This document shows positions 34,595 through 47,281 of a stretch of DNA of 64,000 nucleotides, in pieces. The stretch's first letter is position 1. Each line of letters starts with the position of its first letter. Both the position numbers and the translations under genes were made by a program. This DNA is from Toxoplasma gondii ME49 (Eukaryota; Apicomplexa; Conoidasida; Eucoccidiorida; Sarcocystidae), in the NCBI RefSeq assembly GCF_000006565.2, contig NC_031477.1:3995137-4059136 (forward strand), written 5' to 3'. A model generated the notes under the pieces. That model had not been told where the DNA came from, did not search any database, and saw nothing but the letters and a program-made list of their open reading frames with translations.

Positions 34595-37500
34595 ATGGAT
34601 TCGAGTGATGCCGGCATCAGCGCCTCAGGCGCGTCTGACTCTGTCTGCAATGCTTCTTCGGGGAAAACGAATCCTACGTCCGAAACACAGCCGAATCCTC
34701 CACCTCCTTCCCCTTCAAAACAGAGACATTCGAACAGTTTGCCGTCTTCTTCCTCCCCGTCTTCTTCGCCTGCTGCTTCCTCGCCCATTTCGTCTTTTTC
34801 CGAGTCTCCCTCCCCTCCGTGTGTTTCTCCTTCTCTTATCTCTGCGCCTTCATCTTCTTCCTCTGCGTCTTGCTCGGCTGCCCCTGCCTCCTCTTCTTCG
34901 CCTCTTCGTTCCTCGTCGAGCTCGCAGACTTCTGTGACGGCTGCGTTGCCACACCCGGCTGAGCTGAGTGTTCTGCAGGCAACAGAAGTTTGCCGACATT
35001 TGATGCAGACCCGAAGAGCCAAGGTTCGCGACAGGAAGACGGCCAAGAGGATTGCCAAGCGATTTCCGAATGTCAACAAAATTTGGGCGGACCTCAGCTT
35101 CGATTTAGATGACGACGGGACCAGATGCGACATCTGCGGGAACTACGACTCTTTGCCAGTAAGTCGGAAGATGCCTCGTCGCCTTCTCGTGGGGCGCTCC
35201 CTGAAACGCCTTCGAGTCTCTTTGTAGTGCTTCCAAAGTAGAAACATAACGCATGCGCTGCAGCGCTTGCGCAAACGCAGTTATATATCGGCGGCACTTC
35301 AGGTGTACACTGTTGCATCGGCTTCTGATCATCACAATTATCAAGTCGCCTCGTACCTGAATCGTGTTTCCTTTCCTATTATGCGGTGACTCCATGTATC
35401 AGCGCACCGCCAATTAAGAGCGTAGCATGGGCCGTGCTCCTTGGCATCAGAGCATCCCCTCTTGTCGTGGCTTGCAGATGGTGCTTCCAACGGAGACAGG
35501 AAGAAGAACGGCCTCGCTTGCACACATCGTCGCGAGTTTCACACACACCAGAAAGAGACTATTTCGAGAGGCAGAGTCGTTTGTGAACTCCCGCTTTTCT
35601 CCTTCCACTTTTTCGCAGGGACATGACGAGATGCTTCTGTGCGATGGCTGTGACGTGGCAGTCCACCAGACCTGCTACTACGTCAAAACAGTCCCGAAAG
35701 CAGACTGGTATTGCCAGTACTGCGAAGAAAAGAACAAAGCAAAGGCAAATGTCGCAAAACTCCAGCGCCTCGCTGCCAAGGCGTCTGGGAAGGCAACCGA
35801 CAAGCAAGTCGAAAGTGAGACACAGACCACACGCATGCGCTGGAGACTGTTACTCGCTTTTGTGCCTGACATAATAGAAACTCTCAAAGTGGTCACAAAA
35901 CTCCTCCATCTCACATATAATACCTGTTATCTAGATATATGCGTAGACAAATATCCAAATAGATAGATAGTTTGCTAGATGCTTACCCAGAGTGATAGAT
36001 ACATATCTAGCATGATAGATACATACACGTCCAGATAGATAAATAGTTTGATAGATACATGCACAAGTGTGTAACGGAATTCATTCCTTCCTCTGTGGTA
36101 GCATGCTTGCGTCAGAAGATCCTGGTTGTGTCTTCACAAGGAAGGTGTCTTGCTTGAGTTTCATCTTTTTTTGAAGCAGCGAACAGAGAAGCCGTGTGGT
36201 GTGCCCTGGTGTCGGATCTGTGCTTTTGTATCTTAGCAACTCTGAAAACAGAAGTGGATCGCCTGACGGGAGAGATGGAGTCCGTCTGCGTCTTGCCGAA
36301 ACGCTGCCCTCTCTGTCCTCGGAGCTTCGGGGCTCATGTGCGCTGCGGCGAAGGTAAGACAAAGGATCTTTTCTTTCTTGAGATGTATTGTTCTCTGTTG
36401 TCACTGCGTTGTCATCCGTTTGTTGTCTGTCTCCTCTCCCTGGCGTCTGCTTTCATTTTGTCGCTATCTCGTCGCCCCGTCTCTCTCTGCATCTTTCTCT
36501 CTTCAGTTCTCCTTCTGTTGGCTCGGCTTCTCTCTCGCTTTCCTTTGTGTTCTGTGTCGCGTTGCATCTGTCTTCCTCCTCTCCCCCTTCTTCCATTCTC
36601 GTTTGTCATTTTCTTCTCTCACCTCTCCCTTCATTTTCTGCTCCCTTTTCTGTCTCCTCTTGGCAGATTTCCGGATGTGGGTGCACGTAAACTGCGCCGT
36701 CTGGGTCCCCGAAACTTGGATCGTCGGCGTGGACTATGCTGGTGGTCTCGAAGGTATTCCTGCTTGGCGATTCGAAACACTCTGTGACATTTGTGGAGTT
36801 GATGAAGGCGCCGTGGTCAAATGCTCTGTCGGCGATTGCCCTGCTCTCTTCCATCCCATCTGCGCCATCATCGCCGGCTATGGCATGAATCTCACAGGTG
36901 GGATAGAAAACATTCTTCGCCCCTCGTTGAGGTGCATTGCTTCGGTGGTGGCCGTAAGCAAAACTAAATGTTTATTGGTACACTACACTGTGAACGCATG
37001 TATGCACGTTTCGGTGCCAACATGTATATATATATATATATATATATATATGTCTCGATGTGTGTAGTTGTTTGTGCATGCGTCGGTGCTGGAGTGAGGC
37101 TGTCTACCTATTTAAATTTTCATCAACCTCTGTGTCTGCCTATGTCTCCCTCTACCCACCTCTATCTTCCTCCAGTTTTACCTCTATATTTTAATATATG
37201 TCTACACATATATTGATAAATGTATACGTATGAAACTGACAGGTCTGTTTTGCTTTCGTTTCCAGGGCAAATTGACTATGTGAGAAAGAACGACACGACG
37301 TTCCATGCATTTTGCTTGCGACATCGAGGCTACACATTTCGAGAGTCTGTGGATGCGGAAGAACCGGTGGAGTATCTGTACAGACATCCCGATGCGGAAC
37401 ACCCCTTTCTTCGGGTGACGAATCTCGTCCGCAGAAATCGTGACATTATCTTTGTAAGTGCAAGGCATCGATTCAGGGAAAGTCTGCGTCTTCTGTCCAT

Positions 37501-38906
37501 GGAGGTCGAAACGGCATGACACAGAAGATGAGGGAAAGAAGAAACGAAATAAAAACAACAAGGCAGACACAACAGCTGGAAGAAGCAGCTTTTAGAGTCA
37601 GGGAAAAGAGGTTCTCCTTTACATTTCACGGGGTGTCTTCCAGAACTTCTGCGTATCTTCTTAAACCAGATAGGCCTTAAGAAGGGCACAGGAGAGAGCT
37701 GTGTAATCTGTCGAGTGAGAGGGAAGATGTTTTCCTTGGAATGCTTCCCAGGGTGGCCTGGACCTCACGGAATCAGTATCTCCGTTGCATTTTCAGTGCT
37801 ATGCAGATGCCGTGTGTTTTTCTCGCCACTTGTGCGTTGAAAAGCATCAAGGTTCGCTTCCTAAACAGCGTGAATCTGTCTTCCATCTGCAAGCGATTTG
37901 TTCCTTTTGCTGGATGGGGAAGACGCACAGTGTCCTCAAGCGCATCTTTTCAGGGAGACACACGGCCCCCTGGTAGGCACTCGAGTTGCGGTGGAAGGCC
38001 ACAGTGAACTTGTACGGAAATTTACGCATTGAAACTCTTTTGAATGGTCAAGATTACATGCTTTAAACCGGACGGGGTTGCGATGGAAGGCTTGCGTTTA
38101 CAGCTGTGTCAGGAACTGTCACTTTTTGCATTTCTTTTTGGAATTTCAGTTCACCAAGCAATGCCACGCAGAGAACTCGACATGGGGCTTGCGTCTCGGC
38201 GCCTACCTGATCAAGGTAAGCGAGGAAAAGAGAAAAGAAGCCAACGAAGGAACGAAATAGCGACGGAAAACAGGCGAAAATAGAGAAAAGACCACGCTGA
38301 AAACACCAGCGCCTACGAGGCGTGACCTGATTCCGCGTCTTCGTTTGTTTTCTTGAACCACCTGAGTCTGTGTCGTCGTTGGATGTGCTCCATCAAATAG
38401 AGAAAATCAAAGATACTTCCATCTCTGAACTAGACGTATGTGTGGAACAGCCAATCTGCTGATGGAACAGAAACGTGGGTATGCGGTGGAGCAGATGAAT
38501 GAAACACAATAAATACCCTACCATATACATATATATATATATATATAATATGTACAGGTGGATGCATCTGTATGTATAACGCAAAAATATACAGGAGCGT
38601 GTAGGTGTATAGAAGAGGACTCTGAGGTAGACTGTCATTTCCTGTTCGCCATGACTGCACTCGATGTGTTGGTTTTTTTGCCAGGAACTGAACGAAAATC
38701 TCGTTGCCCTACGAGCTGTGTGGAAGCGCATCGACGACATCTGTGCCCCCCGTTCGCAGCCTTCTTCCGCCTCTTCCAGCATCTCTTTAGATAACAGAAA
38801 AGCGCTTCCTGTGGGGAGTCTCGGCGACGAAGGCAGGAACGCTGAGGATGTAGAAATGCATACTGATTCTACGCAAGGCGCATCCGTCCCGACGCTCACC
38901 GGATAG
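34595..38906 (+). CDS. PHD / zinc knuckle / extended-PHD chromatin reader
   Basis: Exons: 34595-35158, 35619-35814, 36237-36353, 36667-36897, 37266-37453, an exon beginning at 37797, 38150-38215 and 38685-38906 (TAG). After a Ser/Pro-rich N-terminus of about 120 residues comes a PHD finger (CDICGNYDSLP, LLCDGCDVAVHQTCY, WYCQYC). A zinc knuckle follows (CPLCP...WVHVNCAVWVPE), then an extended PHD (LCDICGVDEGAVVKCSVGDC, FHPICA, HAFCLRHR). This PZP order is that of BRPF, JADE and AF10 proteins, which bind histone H3 and nucleosomes, often as scaffolds for MYST acetyltransferases; nuclear action is expected. Further Cys/His residues follow (CYADAVC, CSFCW, QCHAENSTWG) and may form a third zinc site. 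The end of the exon starting at 37797 is unresolved: no good donor gives the phase needed by 38150. No bromodomain or PWWP domain was seen. Confidence 0.87.
37025..37051. repeat. (TA)n microsatellite
   Basis: An AT tract in the PHD gene intron between exons 36667-36897 and 37266-37453. Confidence 0.9.
38529..38547. repeat. (TA)n microsatellite
   Basis: An AT tract in the last intron of the PHD gene. Confidence 0.9.
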
Positions 38907-40105
38907 TCTACTTTTGAGACGAAGAGAATTCGAGAAACACACAAAACGATGAGCAAATCAACAGTTGATTCCACTTTTCAGCTGACTGTCGTACAAACTT
39001 CTCGCGAATAAAAGTGAATTTAAGCACTTGTCACCCTTCAGACAGCTTCGACTTGAGGGGAAACTCAGGAGTCCAGTGAGTAATCTTGACACGGATGCAT
39101 CTCAGAGTGAGTGGTCTTTTTTCGGCGCTTCTGTCCCCGTCTTTGCGAAGCAGAAAATGGCAAATACTTGAATTGCGCCGAAGGCAAGCAGAGAACGTGT
39201 GGGAAACACGGTGGTTCGTCCACGCGTCTACACAAGGCAGCACCAGAAGTCTTTCCTTCTACGTTTGTTTCTTCTTTCACGAGCTCTGTGGAAGACAGAC
39301 AAAACACTCTCCGCCTGCCGGAGCTTTCTTTGCTGAGAAAGAAAGCTTCAAGGACAGGCAGCGCAGGAGGATGGCGACGAACCACCCATGGTTATTTTCA
39401 CAAGCATCAAGACTGATAATCGAAAGAGGAAACTCGTTGATTTCCGTTTGCTCGGCAGTTCACGAGGACCGCAAACAGAACAAGGGTGCAATCGCATACC
39501 GATGAATTCCAATTTCGGTGATCCTGCAAACTCAAAACTGCCATCAGAAGTCACCCGTGCCATCGCACTTACGCTGCGAAGGAAGCACCGAGCACACTCT
39601 AGGTATGTTACCATGGACTTCATCAACAGCCCACAATTTGCGTGCGCTGCTAATGCGTTTATTATCACATCTATCTCTGCGGAATCTGTAAGTTCAACCC
39701 TGTTGGTACAGCTTAATTTTACGTGTAGTCTGTATTTGCCCAAGCACCGTTCATGGGAAACGGTCGCACCAGAAATTTTGCGCGTTGCCTACGGTGTGAT
39801 GTAAGCATTATGAGAGGTTTGTCTGGTGTGCTTTGTTAAAGCAGTCTCCACAGTGATTCCTCGAAACAGCAACCCATGAGGGGATGAATGCATGCGTCCA
39901 AGGAAATTTTTTTTGCGGGATCCGCAGAAAATGGCTTCGAAGCTATAAAAGGTGGCCACGTAGGGCGGCCGCTCAAGGCGACAGCAGAACGAAAGTGGAT
40001 TGGGTTTCACGAGCTCTATAGATGATCCTAGCGAGTGACTTGTTTCACGACGATAAAACTACTCTGTACGTTTCCATATGTGGATAGAAACCTCAATAGG
40101 TATAA

Positions 40106-40129
40106 ATATATATATATATATATATATAT
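40106..40129. repeat. (TA)n microsatellite
   Basis: A pure AT tract in the gene-poor stretch after the PHD gene. Confidence 0.9.
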
Positions 40130-42382
40130 CCTAACCGTGTCTCGTCATTTCGGTATATGATGTGTCACAAATGGGAGTGCTATATGCCTGTGTTCATTCT
40201 GGTACTTAAATATCTCTACATGCACAAATCTTAGTAAGTACATGTGCGTGCACAATACTAAACCCTGTAGATCTCTCTTCCTGTTTGCACCAGCTGTATA
40301 CTCCTGATGTACACGTACAACTTTCACAATAAATATAAATGTGTATTCATGTCCCCCTCTGTATAAATGACTATGTGTGGATGTGGAGCGGCGAAGAACG
40401 AGACTTATAACCATTCGTTTCAAAAAGGCGACGGTGGAAAAAGTGTCCGCATGTTATCAGACTTGTCGACAAGCGGAACTGTGGTCAGCGACTCCAGAAT
40501 TTCTGAAAGTTGTCTAACTTATCTATTCTACCACAATTCTGCGAAACACAAGCATTTTTCAGAGGCCACTGCTCAAACGAAGTTGACTATCATTGGATCC
40601 TCCGTCTTTATTTTGGAGCACCTATTTTCCTCAGGGCTTGTTTCGTTGCATAGAAAGCCTTTATTCACTGAAACTCGAAATACTTCTCTGTGACTAGAGG
40701 GTGGTATTCTGGTGCGTGCCTACACAAGAGTCAGGCAGAAAAGACTCCATTTTCCTGGAGGTGGTTTGGGAGATGAGGGCGAAAGAAAACCCACAGAGAA
40801 GACAAAGTTCGTGCCACAATTTCTGCACGCCGTGACGGAACTGTTAAGTACCGGACCACTAACAGAAGAAACTCAAGAGAGAAGAGACACCTGTGACAAG
40901 CGGAATTACATTTATTCCAGTGGATGCAGTTCAGTATCCACAGACCAACACGTGCACACAAATACACAGATAACGATGTGTATCTTTGAATACCTGAGGA
41001 GAGATTCTTGCTTAAGCATACATATGCATGCACACATAAACGCGACTAGTACTGTATCTGCGTATCTGCATATACACATACTTGTATGTACACAAAAAAA
41101 AGGCACATATATGAGGTTATGTATAACTGGAGAGAGAAGAAATTGATTTCTTTGTATCAGGTAGAGCGTGATGTTTCGTTCAGACCCGTGGGCGAGAGGA
41201 CTTTCTCTGTTCTGATCTCGGGGGCGGAACGCCGAATGTCTTCATTGCTGCGATGAAATTCGTTTTTTCGTCAGCACTTGCTAGTTTAATCGGAATGCAG
41301 CTCTCGGATTTCAGAAGATGGACTCCAACCACGCTGCACCACACACGCGCGGGGATTAAACAAGGGGCGTTGATGATACGAATCTGAACTTTTGTAGCTT
41401 TGCCTAGACTGCAAAGTCACGTTCATGCGATGAAATGAGGGTGTAAGATGTTAAGCGATGAACCTGGGTAAATCGTTCTTAACGACTCGCGTTTCGGGGC
41501 TCTGCTCCTGTTTGCGCCACAAAAATCATACATATTTTAAACAACCATCTACCTAGATATAGCTTTCGTACTGCCTTGTGGGCACAACGGGGCGCAGGCA
41601 ACTATATCTGCAAGGGTTGAGGCGTTCTGCTATCTATTCATCCTCTAGTAACGTCCTTCTCTCCTCCCACCTGGTCTCGCTTGATAAGTCCGCTTTCGTC
41701 TCGACGCGCTTCAGCTGCGTCGGAGTTGAGAGAATATTTTTAATTCCGCTGAAACTTATGATTCGTGCTTTTTCCTGCATGAGGAAGGATCACCAGAGTG
41801 GAGCAGAATCGCCGCAGCTGTAATAGCATTTAGTAGCCGTCCCAATCGAAATGGGTTCTTAGAAAGTCTAGGTCCATAGAACGGCCACGGCAATTTTGAT
41901 TTCCACCGGACGCCACCCGATCCCTTCTCTTTCATCGAATGGATTACGTCGGATCTAAAATCCGATGCATGTGCCTTCGTTTTGGTGTCCTCTACATCAA
42001 AAAGTAGTACGTCGGATACAAAATGCACCGAACGATAAGTAGGCCAACGCGTTTTTCTTCTTGTATCCTTCCTTTGCCCGAACGTGTTTAGAGTCTCACC
42101 CTTACCTCGCATTTGATGGTAATCTTTTGCTCAATGGTGTCAATAAGCATTATGCATTCCAGGTCAGACCCATCCTACAGAACGACGAAGGAGGAGGTGA
42201 CGAGGAGAAGAACGGAAGAGAAGAAACTTTTCCAAGCAGTCTGCGCGTCTTCGTAGTGCTTGAGTGTGGCATTCATGGTGCGAACAGAAAACAAGTCAGG
42301 TGAATGCACGCAGAGCATACGTTTGGATATATCTGTACAGACGTATATATGTTTGCGCTGGTATATACTACTTTTCCCAACC

Positions 42383-42407
42383 TATATATATATATATATA
42401 TATATAT
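42383..42407. repeat. (TA)n microsatellite
   Basis: A pure AT tract in the gene-poor stretch between the PHD gene and the acylated-protein exon. Confidence 0.9.
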
Positions 42408-44879
42408 GCGTGTAAGCTTCGTACTAAAGGAGCGACAATATCCGTTTTTGTGCACTGGTGCGACTCGTCTGTCTCAAGGCAAATCGGGAATTCAAGTTGC
42501 CGTTCGCTACTGCCTTTTCGAAAATTCTCTTCTCCACACCTGAAGGACGACTGCCATCTTCAACCCGTTTGCCGCCCGGACAAGGAAATCTTTGACCGCA
42601 GCGTCGCTGCCCTAAAAGAAACACAAGCAAATCTGTACTGTTGAGGTTCAGAATTGAGGACAGGCGAGTTTCGCGTCGCCAAAATGAGACCGTCATCGGG
42701 TTCCTTGCTACTTTGAGAAAAGGAGGAACTGCTCGAAAGTGTATTGTCTTTGGTCCACGGGACACGCGGAGATCCTGTGGGGTGGCATCTAAAGGCCCTC
42801 TCGTTCAGCTTTTCTGGATCAAAGACATTTGAGACGTCGGTGCTCTGATTCGGCTGCCTCCAACCTTCCCTTGAATACCACGTTGTACAGTTATGTGAAG
42901 GGAGAGTCGGGATATGCGCTTCTATGGTCGTTTTGCTGACACTCGTGAGTGCTTTGAACAGGGTGAAACGATCGCGTTTTGGTGTACGCAATATTTCACG
43001 ACCTCGGAAGAACGCTGGGTATGCGCAAAAAATGCGGCGACTGCCTTTCTCGCCTCTGTTGTGTACATTGGGCTAAAATTTGTTTCGGCGTCAGACGAAA
43101 AAATAACACACGAGAGGGAAAAGTGTCGCGATGATAAGAGACGCCAGGAAGCCTGGGGCAATGAGTGCCCCACTCGATTTCTTTCTGAGGGAAGCGGCCT
43201 CTTTACGTATGTTCTGTAGTTGTCGTTCTGTGCTTTTCTTAGTCTCTTTTGCTCTTTGCGGGAGTGGGCCTGAAGACGCAGTCACCTACCGGCTCGAACT
43301 TCTCCACAGAGCAGCAAGCGTTTCCCATCTTTAACGCAGCTCGGCAAAAAACAAAGGTCAGTTCAGTTGTCGCTGTCCCCCCAAAGTGAACATGAGATCT
43401 GCGTTTATGAACACCGGACCACGAGCAAACGCAAAAAAAAGTTGAATTGGGAACCAAACCGTGTCTGACAGCAAGGTTACACTAAGCGGGAACCTGACTG
43501 GCACCGATGGCAGCTAAGCAGAGTGCGTGAGACCGAAGCATATAGAAAACGCAGCCCGAATCCCTTTCCTTCGGTTGACTCAGCGGTAACACATCCTGAA
43601 AGGTAAAGACAGAAGAATGTAGAGGATGGGAGACTGATTTGATCACGAGTGCGTCGCTTCCGTCCTTCTTTGGGGAGCGAAAGGGCGAGGCACACAAAGC
43701 CAGCACGAGTTTGGTGGTGTTTCAAGGAGAAACAAAAAGTACTTCTCGAAGACTACAAAGCGCTGGCCCAGTGTCGCAGACCTTGCACGCGATGGCTCTT
43801 GGCGTGTCCTCTAAGGACCTTCCCACATTTCTAGATGTGCTCACGTCTTCTGCGTTTCCGTTTCACTCCTGACATAGTTTTCCGAACCTGTGAGTCAAAT
43901 GGGGCTTTTCGGGAGGGCTGGCCAGTAGCTCGGTCCCACAATCCCGCCAAGTCCCAGGCGTAGAGATCAACCCAGAGCGCGATATAGCAAACAGCGTATT
44001 ACGAAGTCGATTCTAGCTGACTTTTCGCTCAGAAAAACAAGCTTGAGAATTCCTCGACACCATCGGTTTGGCTGTTCCTTTTAAAAGAACCTCAAGGATA
44101 AACAGGTGTGTCAACACACCCCATGGAAACCACCGCCGGAACCTACTCCTGGTCGTCGGTTCTAGGTCCGGCGATGGCCACAGGAATTGAGATATTTTCG
44201 CAATCAAGCTCACCGAATGCAAATGTTCACAGGAGCACTGTACATCGGAGAGACAGCTGAAAATGATTGGGGTGGCACAATGTCTGCGGAGAAGCAAACC
44301 GACACTAACCAGAATGTCGCGATCTCGTGCAACACAAACTACAAAAACGTCTTCTGTGCAAGGAACAGCAGCTCAAAATGACACGATGTCATCGATAATG
44401 CTCTGTGAGAGACATTTCTGTCTCGCTGTTCGAAACCGGCAGTACCTCCCAACTTGCAAAAAGAATAGATCCTTGGTGTGTTGGGCGATCGCACATTTTT
44501 GTGGTGCTTACTGATGGTTGCATGACGAACACTGAGTGTGGAAGCTACTTGGGGAAACATAATCTTGAAAACCCCCGCAGGATGTGACGATATCTATACG
44601 ATTCGTGTGCCTGTTAAAAAACTGACACGGCTCTGATATGTACATGTATGCAGACTTCCTGCGGTTCTGTAGAATGATTGCATGCTGGTCATCAAAATAC
44701 ACATTTTCTTACATATATATACCACACGTATCTGAATCACAAACACGCCAGAGGCGTGTTTCTCTTTGTATTGCCAGATCCCGTCTTAACATGTGACAGC
44801 GAGGAGGTACTACCCTTTCGTGCTACACACTTTTTGTCTGAGCATCAGTTCTTTTGTCCCTTTCTGTTAGATACTACAA

Positions 44880-45003
44880 ATGGGAAACTTCCTGAGGACT
44901 TGTTGCCAGGGGGATGATGAGCTTCAGGCGGCAATAATCGACAATTTGAGCGACGGAATGGAGAAAGCACGACAAGCGATGCACGACGTGATCGACGCAG
45001 CAG
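44880..45003 (+). CDS. First exon with a dual-acylation N-terminus (gene incomplete)
   Basis: The exon codes for 41 residues plus one base and starts MGNFLRTCCQGDDELQ. Gly2 with a following polar stretch fits N-myristoylation, and the Cys8-Cys9 pair fits palmitoylation, a combination used by apicomplexan proteins of the plasma membrane and inner membrane complex. A helical acidic stretch follows. A 3' splice-like site (TTTCTGTTAG) lies just upstream, so the ATG may sit behind a 5' UTR intron. The exon ends at a GTGCGT donor in phase 1. Two possible continuations exist: a short exon after 45123, which would stop at once, or one at about 45818 reading VGNEGFYGSPSDEQ. Neither is secure. Inner-membrane-complex ISP-type proteins start in a similar way, but no PH-like domain was found here. 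Confidence 0.45.
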
Positions 45004-47281
45004 GTGCGTTTTTTCGCTTACGTGGAAAAGGGGGAACAACAATCTCTATAGAATATGAATGAGAGAACGTAAAAGAGAGAAACACAGCAAGAACTGATCC
45101 ATGACGACCATTTTTACGTCACAGAGTGAAATACAGACGGTGCAAGGTGAGTGGGGGGAAAAGCAACGACAGGAGACACTTCTCTCACATATGGGGGAGT
45201 GACCCAGTATCCGCTAAAAGACCTTTATAACGTGGCACGCAGCCACGCAAGTTGTTTCCGCGGAACAGGTGAACTCTCAAATGGAAGGATAGGGGAGGCG
45301 TCTTAAGCAGCAGATGACATGCAAGAGTGAAGGAAATCATCTATTTAGTTTGTGTGCTCTTGCTTATTTGATTCTCTGTTCCGGAAAAAAGGCTCGCTTC
45401 TTACCACCACCCCGTTTCCTCCGGTAGCGGCGAGAGAGTGAGATCTTCACCTCGATGACAGCGAAACTGCATGGATGCACCGAAATGAAATGTAGAATGC
45501 ACAAGTGAACAATGTACTTGCGGGAGCAAGGAAACTCGAAGAGGAACCCGGCAACACAGGAGAGCGTAAACGAGACTACGTCATGCTCACCCACAAGCGT
45601 TGCCCCGCGTGTGTCCTGGGTGCATATGGAGTGTGGCTTCTCTTTCATAAACCTGTGTACGTGTTCCCTGCTTTGTGCAAGGAAAATGTTCTTGTTCTAT
45701 CATGTCCGGTTACTCGTGCCGTGTGGTGGGATCTCGAGTCACATCCAAAGACGCAAATCTTTCCACTCGCTATCTGTCTTTTTGGAGGCCATACGATGTG
45801 ATACTTCGTTCTCCTAGTGGGAAACGAAGGATTTTACGGCAGCCCAAGTGACGAACAGGTTGTGCCAGGCAGAAACCGGCGAGGAGATGCACACAACTGG
45901 TGGATTTACCTCGTCGCGCGTGCGTGCGTTTAGAAGTAAGGTCCTTCGACCAGACGAGACTTGGACAAAAACAATCTCAATCCCACAAGATACAACTTGC
46001 CTACAGATTCATCTCCTCAAAAGTAATTAACTCGCGCTGGCTAACAAGAACTGACACAGCAAACATCTGCTCAGTACTGCTTATCTGTGACGACAAACAC
46101 TACTACTTTGTTTGGGCTCTGCTCTCACAGATGTGAAAAAACTCGCACTCCAGCATGCAGTCATACTCAGTAAATCATTGGGGGCGTGCCCTTTATCTTA
46201 CGAGGGTCTTGTTTGACACATATGAAGGGAAAATTCAAGTCAGGGTTCTGCACCCTCGACGTTGAAAAGGTTTTGTCTGTGGAAAACTGCACCCTTGCAA
46301 CAAAAGGTTTCTCCGTCAAGCCCAACGCCACGATCCGACGACAACCTGTGACGCACAAGTGCCGACCGGCAATGCGTCTCTCTCGGATTATAGCCACGCT
46401 TCACCCATCTCTTTTCCTCTCTCAATAAATATATATATATATATATATACGCAGTACAATAATACGTATTTGTTGAGAACGACAACGGAAACAGTACAGA
46501 CGTATTTGCACAAGTACATCAACCTAGAAAGTGATTGACGACTACACATGCAGGTAGACATCTCGACAAACCCCAGAAGTGCATGCCCAGTTCTACATGC
46601 ATAAAAATGATCTAATTCCCCAGTTACGTCATCAGAGGGTGAGAGACATATCGACGTCGTTGAGTGAAAGCTTGCCTAGTTCGGTGAAAGACGAGACACA
46701 GAGTACACGGTCTTTCTTTATCCGACCCCAGTCGTCGGCTGTCGAGTCGAAAGTTCCTCTATCCAAAACCTAGTTCGACGGCCGACCGAAAACAACACGA
46801 CTGGCTCAGGGAGCGCAAAATGCGATTCTCGGATATCACAAAATTCAGCTCATTTACACACATGCGCATGGCCTTTGCTCAATATACCTTAAGTCCACAG
46901 CCTTTGTAGATGTCCCAACATCAGAAAGCACACCGAACCTCATCAATAGATGTGGATGTACGCAGAGGCAACTCTGTTCTCTCTACGTTCAGAAACTCGA
47001 CGGTGTCGGCTTCAGTGCGAATCTCACCCTCTGGCGTTCATCCAGGTGCCCCTCCAACACAGATCTGCGCTCCTTCCACCTTTTGTCGGCGCCAAAAAGC
47101 GAGGGAAAACTACTACTCTGACGCCCGTTTGACCGGCTCATCGTGCTGGTAACAATAATCTCTGTGACAGGTTTTTCTACGGGCTTGAAGGTCTGTTTTT
47201 ATCCCACCTGCACCGCGTACTATATCTAGCCCCGCATTGTGTATGTACTGTATCGGACAGATGCTTCGTGACCCCTCTCTG
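45004..47281. other. Region between the acylated-protein exon and elongin C
   Basis: It probably contains later exons of the gene starting at 44880 and the 3' UTR of elongin C, which ends at 47282. A (TA)n tract lies at 46429-46449. No exon could be called with confidence. Confidence 0.4.
46429..46449. repeat. (TA)n microsatellite
   Basis: An AT tract downstream of the acylated-protein exon, either intronic or intergenic. Confidence 0.9.

Larger units (their letters stand above)
38907..44879. other. About 6 kb without a convincing gene
   Basis: The longest frame (39388-39804 +, 138 codons) overlaps a 131-codon frame on the other strand, and neither has a recognisable domain. Two (TA)n tracts lie at 40106-40129 and 42383-42407. 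The PHD gene's 3' UTR presumably occupies the left end. A gene made of very small exons could be hidden here and would need transcript data to see. Confidence 0.5.

Noticed and set aside
39348..39804. 131- and 138-codon frames on opposite strands
   Set aside because: They overlap one another, lack motifs and have no associated splice signals.
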